Shown here: in pieces, positions 6,126-11,675 of the stretch
Layout: each line of letters opens with the position of its first letter
Position numbering within the stretch: position 1 is the first letter of the stretch
Assembly (NCBI GenBank): GCA_964542855.1
Contig: CAZIWJ010000109.1
Location: forward strand, 1 to 11,675
Source: CAZIWJ01 sp964542855
GTDB lineage: Bacteria; Bacteroidota; Bacteroidia; Cytophagales; Cyclobacteriaceae
Length of the DNA: 11,675 nt
Direction: 5' to 3'
The notes under the pieces: generated by a model
Told to the model about the DNA's origin: nothing
Database searches by the model: none
The model's input: only the letters and a program-made list of their open reading frames with translations
Program-made: the position numbers and the translations under genes

Positions 6126-8084
6126 TCAATTGGCTATAATTTCAATTTCCGTGCGTCGGTTCAGCTCCCTTCCTTCCTTTTCCTGGTCGTTGGAAGCAAT
6201 CGGGTTCCCTTCACCAAACCCTTTGTAAGACAAGCGGGAAGGATCTATCCCGTAACTGATCAGGTAATCTACTACCGACCTGGCCCGGCGTTTCGACAAA
6301 ACTTTATTAACCTTTGCATCTCCAGTATTATCGGTGTGGCCGTTTATCTGAACTTTGAGTTGCGGCACCGACATCAGGAGTTCGTAAATGCGGTCGAGTT
6401 CGGCCATTGATTCCTCTTTAATTTCAGACTTCCCGCTATCGAAGAAAATGTTTCGCAGGGCAACCTTGTTACCCACTTTAGCTTTATTCAGGGTGAAGTC
6501 TTTTTTCAGTTCATCGACCGAAGCGAGCATTTCCCGATCCAGGGTTTGAGAATTAAACAGGTACCCTTCTTTTTCTACCGTTAAGCCGAGGTCCTTATTC
6601 TTGGGTATGGCTATATCAAATTCACCCGTTTCCGGATTCGTATAAGCTACTGCCATGACAATCTGCTTTTTCAGGTCAGAAAATACTACTTTTGCCCCGA
6701 GTGGCGACAAACTGTCGGCATCCACTACTTTACCGCTGAATTGAACGTAATGGTCATTTTTGCTGACCACTAACTTGTCTGTTGAAGCAATTAAACCTAT
6801 TTCGTCTTTATCTTCTTTTATTCCCTTTTTAGTCTTTTCATTCAGGAAAATCTTGTAAATATCGTATCCTCCTAAACCATCTTCCCTGGCGGTGGCATAA
6901 TACCCGAACCTGTTTTCAGCATCTACTACGAAGTAGATATCATCTTCAACGGTATTAATCGGGTAGCCCAGGTTGCGCGGTCGGATCCACTCTTTATTTA
7001 ACTCTTTGCTCATATAAATGTCGTAACCGCCCATCCCCATGTGGCCGGTTGAACTAAAATACAGGATGTTATCGTCGGGGTGAATAAAAGGAGCATCTTC
7101 GTTATCGGGCGTATTCACGTTAGGGCCCAGGTTTACGGGTTCACCCCAGGTGCTGTCGGCCGTTAGTTCACTCATCCAGATATCGAAGCCACCGTAGCCA
7201 CCGGGGCGATCGGAAGAAAAGAAAATACGATTACCTTCACGGTTGATAGAAAGTGAAATTTCCCGGTATCGGGAGTTAATGGGTTTTCCCATCTCCTTAG
7301 GAGTGGTCCATTCATCTCCCTGCTTGAAGGAAACGTAGAAATCGCCATTGTTCTCGTCGTCGTAAAGGAATAGCTTTTCCCCGTCGGGAGAAAGGGCAAC
7401 AGCACATTCGTGATTTTCGGTGTTAATATTACTACTAATTTTTTCGGGTTCAGTCCAGTTGCCGCTCTTCTGGTGGCTGATGTAAATGTCTTCAAAGTAA
7501 TTATTATCGAATGCCAGTTTACCACCGGTTGAGCCCTCGCGGCGGGAGGTAAATATCATGGCCGAGCCATCGGCCAGGATGAGGGGGGCGTAATCTTCGT
7601 TATCGGAATTCAGGGGCATTCCCACGTTAACTATTTTCATCGTCTTGGAATTATTGTAAAACTCAATACCGATGTTGCACTCCCGAATGTGGCGGTCTAC
7701 TGCAAATTTGAAGTCTGTTGTTTTGCGGTAAATGTGGTAATGCTCCAGGGCCTTTAGGAACTGGTTGTTATACTGGTAGCCCAGCCCTAACTGGAAATGG
7801 ATGTTCTTATCAACCACCGAATCTTTCTCGAACGCCTGTTCCAGGTACTTAATAGCCTGGTTTTTAAAACTGCTCTCCAGGTAAGTTACCCCAACGCGGT
7901 GTAGCAGATGAGGATCACCCGGGTTCAGTGCTTCCGCTTTAATGTAATGTTTTACTGCTTCGTCGTAAAAACCTGCCTGAAAATATTTATTCCCTTTACG
8001 AATTAATTTGTTGTATTCATTGGCCTGTGCCGGTAAGCTTACCAGCATGGTGATCATTAGAATAAAGATTGGCCGCAGTTTCAT
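6126..8084 (-). CDS. PorE-like OmpA-family protein (TPR, PD40 propeller, CRD, OmpA)
   Basis: The product is 652 residues. A signal peptide (about 1-21, ending in LPAQA, no lipobox) is followed by TPR helices at ~25-128, then five PD40/WD40-like propeller blades at about 165-182, 225-243, 274-303, 329-357 and 381-410 (SSDRPGGYGGFDIW, GMGGYDIY and GLGGYDIY mark three blade ends). A carboxypeptidase-regulatory-like beta domain lies at ~447-532 and an OmpA C-terminal domain at ~543-650. The latter keeps the peptidoglycan-binding residues: Asp585 in GHTDNTG, Arg600 in LSKRRA, and the GFGEGNP and NRRTEI segments. This four-domain order is that of PorE, which ties the T9SS trans-envelope complex to peptidoglycan, but Bacteroidota carry many similar paralogues, so the role is not settled. 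It probably sits in the periplasm at the outer membrane and grips the wall. It starts 85 bp after the helicase gene on the same strand and may share its transcript; I found no good promoter in that gap. Confidence 0.9.
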   Translation of the reverse strand: MKLRPIFILMITMLVSLPAQANEYNKLIRKGNKYFQAGFYDEAVKHYIKAEALNPGDPHLLHRVGVTYLESSFKNQAIKYLEQAFEKDSVVDKNIHFQLGLGYQYNNQFLKALEHYHIYRKTTDFKFAVDRHIRECNIGIEFYNNSKTMKIVNVGMPLNSDNEDYAPLILADGSAMIFTSRREGSTGGKLAFDNNYFEDIYISHQKSGNWTEPEKISSNINTENHECAVALSPDGEKLFLYDDENNGDFYVSFKQGDEWTTPKEMGKPINSRYREISLSINREGNRIFFSSDRPGGYGGFDIWMSELTADSTWGEPVNLGPNVNTPDNEDAPFIHPDDNILYFSSTGHMGMGGYDIYMSKELNKEWIRPRNLGYPINTVEDDIYFVVDAENRFGYYATAREDGLGGYDIYKIFLNEKTKKGIKEDKDEIGLIASTDKLVVSKNDHYVQFSGKVVDADSLSPLGAKVVFSDLKKQIVMAVAYTNPETGEFDIAIPKNKDLGLTVEKEGYLFNSQTLDREMLASVDELKKDFTLNKAKVGNKVALRNIFFDSGKSEIKEESMAELDRIYELLMSVPQLKVQINGHTDNTGDAKVNKVLSKRRARSVVDYLISYGIDPSRLSYKGFGEGNPIASNDQEKEGRELNRRTEIEIIAN

Positions 8085-8169
8085 GACACTTAATTTTATC
8101 CTGTAAGTATTTTTTTATTTTACTTGTTACCGGACAAAACAAATGCCACCCCACGATGTAAGACTTTAA

Positions 8170-10101
8170 CTAAAACTGCATAATTTCAAAAATGCTTTCG
8201 TAAGCGTTGTTTTCCTGGCAGTAAGCAACCAGTTGCTGGAAGAAGGGGTGGTTGCTGAGGGTGGCGCTGTCGCCCATCATCACTAACCTTTTACGGGCCC
8301 GGGTCATGGCCACGTTGGTTCTTCTTATTTCCCCGAGAAAACCAATGATTCCTTTTTCATTGGAACGGACCAGGCCGATATACATCATGTCCCGCTCGCG
8401 GCCCTGGAAAGCATCTACTGTGTCGATAGTAAGTAATGACTTAACCTGCTGAATAGCCTCGAAATGCTCACTTTCCGCATGAAGTAACTTAATTTGAGCG
8501 CGATAGGGAGCTATAACTCCAATAGTTATATGCTCTTCCAGCATTCGTTCAACGCCGATTTCCCCAATGGCATGGTTGAGGTGTTCTAGCAAGGCCATCC
8601 CTTCATCCCGGTTATACGTACTCAGCGTTTTCTCGTCGATTTGCTCGGTAAAGCCGGAACCCACCGTATCGATAAATAGCAGTGGAGGCAGGTTTTCATG
8701 AATAACGTGTTCACTAACCGATTCGTCTGCTACAAGATTATGATGGTAGAAATATTCAGAAGAGAAGTTCATTATTTTTTTATTCATCCGGTATTGCTTC
8801 CGCAGCATGGCATCCACCGGGGTGGCCAATTCTTCCTTTCTTTGGATGATTTTCTCAAATAGGGAAAACCGCAAACCTTGCCGGGCAGCTTCAAACGACT
8901 TAACGGTAGGGGGGAGCTGCTGGTGGTCGCCGGCCATAATTACCCGCTCCGATCGAATTACCGGAATCCATGAAGCAGCTTCTAACGACTGGGCAGCTTC
9001 GTCGATGAATGTGGTTTTAAACCGGATACCTTTCAGTAAATTGTTGGCCGAACCTACCAGTGTACAGAGTACAGCCTGCGATCTTCCAAGGATATCCGAA
9101 ACAATGTACTGTTCTAACTGATTGGCTTCATCCTTTAAAGCGTGGGCTTCACGGTACAGCATTTTTCGCTGCTGCTTTTCTGATCTGCCGAAATTTCTTT
9201 TGTACTGGCCGCCCAGCCGGAAATACTCTTCCATTTTTTTCCTGATACCCTTCAGATCGCGATAATACGTATGGTTGGCCACCTGGGCATCGATGGTTAG
9301 TTCCAGGTTTTCCTCGGTAACCCTTGCCGGATGGCCAATGCGTACCAGGGAAACCCCCTGGCTTCGCAGCTTATCGGCCAGCAGGTCTACCGCAGCATTA
9401 CTGGGTGCACAAACCATAACCTGTTTTTCAGATTTTAATACTTCCAGGATACAATGCACCAGGGTAGTGGTTTTTCCGGTTCCGGGAGGGCCATGAACAA
9501 TAGCAACGTCGCGGGCATTGATGACTTTATTTAAAGCCCCATTTTGGCTTTCATTTAATTCGGAGAGAACGACCTGGCTCTTTTTAGAAAATGCAGGGGG
9601 TTGCTCCCCGAGCAGGATTTCCCTGAGCTGAACAACCCTCGGCTCGTAGGCGTTGCTAACTTCTTTCAGGGCTGCTTCCATTTCCTTGTAAGCCAGGTCA
9701 TCGAATAACAGGTCGATCCCAATATCCTGGCCGCTTAACCAGCCCGGTATATCTTCGGTGTTTAACGTAATGGTGATGGTTTGATCCTTTACGTAATTCA
9801 CTACCCCACTAACCATGTGCGACTGCCTACCGTTTAGGTTCTGGAATACGCTTACAATTTTACCCGACTGGAAAGCATGGTTTTTTTTCTTCCCCGAAAA
9901 TCGTTCCAGGGTTACTACCGGTTTTTCCCCCATGCTGAATCGCTGGTTACCCAGTTTTACCGGGTACCAGCTAACGCCTTCCTGAACCCGTTCGGTGAGG
10001 GGGGTGTTTAAAACTTTCTCTTTGTAGTACGCCAGGTCTGCCTCTTTTTCCTGACGCAGTAATTTTACTCCCTGCATCAGTTCTTCCTGCACTTTCGTCA
10101 T
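8170..10101 (-). CDS. SF1B DNA/RNA helicase, UPF1/IGHMBP2-like
   Basis: The 643-residue product is a superfamily 1B helicase of the UPF1/IGHMBP2/DNA2 group, enzymes that move 5'-to-3' on nucleic acid using ATP. Its motifs run in order: Gln motif region near LNESQNGAL (182-190), Walker A GPPGTGKTT (204-212), Ia APSNAAVD (232-239), Walker B/II IDEAAQ (366-371), III GDHQQLPPT (391-399), IV KQYRM (435-439), V DTVDAFQGRERD (560-571) and VI TNVAMTRARKRL (595-606). Residues 1-180 form the expected N-terminal region with a beta-rich (OB/stalk-like) part before the first ATPase lobe. Residues ~275-335 are a charged helical insert, matching the stalk of this group. There are no zinc fingers or nuclease domain, and all key ATPase residues are intact. 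The ATG at 10101 is used; there is no Shine-Dalgarno. The promoter may lie in the assembly gap. Its cellular role in bacteria is not well defined; DNA repair or RNA metabolism are both possible. Confidence 0.93.
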   Translation of the reverse strand: MTKVQEELMQGVKLLRQEKEADLAYYKEKVLNTPLTERVQEGVSWYPVKLGNQRFSMGEKPVVTLERFSGKKKNHAFQSGKIVSVFQNLNGRQSHMVSGVVNYVKDQTITITLNTEDIPGWLSGQDIGIDLLFDDLAYKEMEAALKEVSNAYEPRVVQLREILLGEQPPAFSKKSQVVLSELNESQNGALNKVINARDVAIVHGPPGTGKTTTLVHCILEVLKSEKQVMVCAPSNAAVDLLADKLRSQGVSLVRIGHPARVTEENLELTIDAQVANHTYYRDLKGIRKKMEEYFRLGGQYKRNFGRSEKQQRKMLYREAHALKDEANQLEQYIVSDILGRSQAVLCTLVGSANNLLKGIRFKTTFIDEAAQSLEAASWIPVIRSERVIMAGDHQQLPPTVKSFEAARQGLRFSLFEKIIQRKEELATPVDAMLRKQYRMNKKIMNFSSEYFYHHNLVADESVSEHVIHENLPPLLFIDTVGSGFTEQIDEKTLSTYNRDEGMALLEHLNHAIGEIGVERMLEEHITIGVIAPYRAQIKLLHAESEHFEAIQQVKSLLTIDTVDAFQGRERDMMYIGLVRSNEKGIIGFLGEIRRTNVAMTRARKRLVMMGDSATLSNHPFFQQLVAYCQENNAYESIFEIMQF

Positions 10102-10162
10102 CTTGAATTGGGTTATGATTAGTACTAATAACCGGAAAATATGAAAGAGAGTTTAGTCATTT

Positions 10163-10262
10163 NNNNNNNNNNNNNNNNNNNNNNNNNNNNNNNNNNNNNN
10201 NNNNNNNNNNNNNNNNNNNNNNNNNNNNNNNNNNNNNNNNNNNNNNNNNNNNNNNNNNNNNN
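10163..10262. other. Assembly gap of 100 N
   Basis: Exactly 100 N bases lie here, a common placeholder length for scaffold gaps of unknown true size. The region upstream of the helicase gene, including its promoter and perhaps another gene, cannot be seen. A homopolymer (TTTTTT) borders the right side. Confidence 0.98.
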
Positions 10263-10414
10263 TTTTTTAGGTGAAAATTCCAAATTTAATTGCTGAACAG
10301 GCCAATTTCGAGGGCATGGTATGGTTTATCCTATGGCAGATAAACTTGTTGGAATACAGCGATCAAAAAAGAATATACAGCTCAAAGGATAAAGTTTTAA
10401 CCTACACCTAATAA

Positions 10415-10456
10415 CATTAAAAAAGCCCGGATAATTACACCCGGGCTTTTTTAATG
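10415..10456. terminator. Strong bidirectional rho-independent terminator after the glutamine synthetase gene
   Basis: A perfect 16-bp stem pairs 10415-10430 (ending AAAAAAGCCCGG) with 10441-10456 (starting CCGGGCTTTTTT) around a 10-base loop. It begins 28 bases past the glutamine synthetase stop codon on the minus strand. Being symmetric, with A-runs and T-runs on both sides, it should also end + strand transcripts coming from the gap. Confidence 0.93.
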
Positions 10457-10484
10457 CATACAAGCTATTTTTGAAACGCGGCTG

Positions 10485-11501
10485 CTAGGATACTTTTTTC
10501 AGCGCACCGTTAACGGTTTCTACAATTTTTCCTGCAACCAGGTAAGGATCCATGTTAGATGCTGGCCGGCGATCTTCCAGGTACCCCTTGTAACCATTTT
10601 CGGCCGTGGCAATCGGGATACGGATAGATGCACCGCGGTCGCTGACGCCGTAAGAGAACGAACCAATCGACTGTGTTTCGTGCAAACCGGTTAATCGCTC
10701 GTGGTTGAGAGACCCGTAAACCGCAATGTGGTCCTCATGACTGGCTTCCATTGCCTTGCAAACCGCTTCTATCAGTTCTTTACCGCCCTCATTTCTGATG
10801 GCTCCGTTCGAGAAGTTAGCATGGCAACCCGATCCGTTCCAGTCGCCTTTCATCGGCTTGGGGGCCAGTTCTATGTCCACTCCGTATTTTTCGGCGGTGC
10901 GAAATAACAGGTAGCGGGCAACTTGCAGGTCATCACCCGCCTGTCGGGATCCTTTTCCAAATACCTGGAATTCCCACTGGCCGAGCATCACTTCGGCGTT
11001 TATACCAGTAATTTTAATTCCTGCATTCAAGCATAAGTCAAGGTGCTCTTCTACAATTTCTCTACCGGTAACATTGCCAGTACCCACTGCACAGTAATAC
11101 ATTCCCTGTGGAGCGGGGTATCCATTTTCAGGAAAGCCAAGTGGACGGCCGTTTTTTACCAGTGTATACTCCTGCTCGTAACCAAACCAGAAATCGATAT
11201 CATCAGGACATTTAGCCCTGGTATTACTTAAATGGGGAGTACTGTCGGGATTCAACACTTCGCACATCACCAGGAAAGCATTTTTTCTGCCTGCGTCAGG
11301 ATACACAGCTACCGGCTTTAAAATACAATCTGAAGAGTGGCCTTCCGCCTGTTCAGTAGAACTACCATCGAATGACCATTCCGGGATACCGTTCAGATCG
11401 CCGTTATAAACGTCCATATCGATGATCTTGGTCTTACTGCGCAGATTAGGTTCAGGCTTGTAACCATCAAGCCAGATATACTCAAACTTATACTTTGTCA
11501 T
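10485..11501 (-). CDS. glnII: Glutamine synthetase, type II (eukaryote-like)
   Basis: The enzyme joins ammonia to glutamate with ATP to make glutamine, the entry point of nitrogen assimilation, in the cytoplasm. The 338 residues match GSII in length, being much shorter than GSI (~470) and GSIII (~700). The N-terminal beta-grasp domain carries EWSFDGSST (41-49). The catalytic domain follows with the metal-binding FGYEQEYTL (106-114), GQWEFQVFG (174-182), KGDWNGSGCHANFS (218-231), NHERLTGLHET (266-276), the ATP/Arg segment RGASIRIP (289-296) and YLEDRRPASNMDPY (307-320). No residue looks lost. The ATG at 11501 is chosen over the upstream in-frame TTG at 11537, because that TTG is part of the -7 element and MTKYKFEYIWLDGY is the natural start. 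The gene is a single transcription unit with its own promoter and terminator. GSII lacks the Tyr adenylylation site of GSI, so control is probably transcriptional. Confidence 0.95.
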   Translation of the reverse strand: MTKYKFEYIWLDGYKPEPNLRSKTKIIDMDVYNGDLNGIPEWSFDGSSTEQAEGHSSDCILKPVAVYPDAGRKNAFLVMCEVLNPDSTPHLSNTRAKCPDDIDFWFGYEQEYTLVKNGRPLGFPENGYPAPQGMYYCAVGTGNVTGREIVEEHLDLCLNAGIKITGINAEVMLGQWEFQVFGKGSRQAGDDLQVARYLLFRTAEKYGVDIELAPKPMKGDWNGSGCHANFSNGAIRNEGGKELIEAVCKAMEASHEDHIAVYGSLNHERLTGLHETQSIGSFSYGVSDRGASIRIPIATAENGYKGYLEDRRPASNMDPYLVAGKIVETVNGALKKVS

Positions 11502-11534
11502 ATGAGAAAATAATTGATAGGTGATAAAGTGATA

Positions 11535-11566
11535 CAAATATAATAAATTTCGTAATTCATTAACAA
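11535..11566 (-). promoter_or_regulatory. Predicted Bacteroidota housekeeping promoter of glnII
   Basis: On the minus strand TATATTTG at 11542-11535 matches the -7 consensus TAnnTTTG perfectly, and a TTG at 11566-11564 lies 21 bases upstream as the -33 element. Transcription would start near 11528, leaving a leader of about 27 bases before the ATG at 11501. Confidence 0.65.
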
Positions 11567-11675
11567 TACACGATAAAAAGGCGGGCCATATTCAATAGTT
11601 CAGAGAAATATTTTGAAAATACATAAAATTTTATTTGGTGAATTTTACCTTGAGTTGTCTTGAACAGTTTAGATA
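11567..11675. other. Upstream non-coding region of glnII
   Basis: AT-rich and without an open frame of note. No clear operator for a nitrogen regulator could be recognised here. Confidence 0.4.

Noticed and set aside
10118..10129. Palindrome ATTAGTACTAAT before the helicase start as an operator
   Set aside because: Twelve-base palindromes are expected a few times per window by chance, and the promoter itself cannot be located because of the assembly gap.
1..11675. Mobile element, phage, toxin-antitoxin or defence system
   Set aside because: No transposase, integrase, terminal inverted repeats with target duplications, or defence-type domains are seen; the SF1B helicase has no nuclease or other partner that would suggest a defence cassette.

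Overview
The window looks like ordinary chromosome from a member of the Bacteroidota, probably Cytophagales-like. The signs are: an OmpA-family protein combining TPR, PD40 propeller, carboxypeptidase-regulatory-like and OmpA domains; a secreted protein that appears to end in a type IX secretion (T9SS) sorting domain; a eukaryote-like type II glutamine synthetase; start codons mostly lacking Shine-Dalgarno sequences; and promoter matches to the Bacteroidota TTG/TAnnTTTG consensus. The assignment comes from reading protein motifs by eye; no search was run.

Left part (1-2816): a AT-rich leader, then a small gene on + encoding three helicase-associated (HA) repeats with no helicase. Next is a gene-poor stretch of about 640 bases. 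It holds, on the minus strand, the frameshifted remains of the glycosyltransferase part of penicillin-binding protein 1C (pbpC). An exported protein of unknown family follows, preceded by a 10-bp inverted repeat, and a bidirectional terminator closes this part.

Middle (2822-8084): a lipoprotein M19 (renal-type) dipeptidase on - and a five-repeat cadherin/Ig-like T9SS cargo on + diverge from a 125-bp region that carries a promoter and a palindrome. The cargo gene converges on the PorE-like OmpA protein on -. PorE proteins are part of the T9SS in other Bacteroidota, so a secretion substrate and a possible secretion or anchoring component lie side by side, although this may be coincidence.

Right part (8170-11675): an SF1B (UPF1/IGHMBP2-like) helicase on - sits 85 bp upstream of the OmpA gene and may be co-transcribed with it. 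A 100-N assembly gap follows. The last gene is type II glutamine synthetase on -, with its own well-placed promoter and a strong 16-bp stem terminator.

I see no mobile element, CRISPR array, tRNA, rRNA or defence cassette, and no convincing new multi-gene system. The points most worth a second look are the helicase-free HA-repeat protein, the pbpC remnant, the T9SS cargo/PorE-like pair, and two genes whose apparent TTG start codons are really part of the promoter -7 element.
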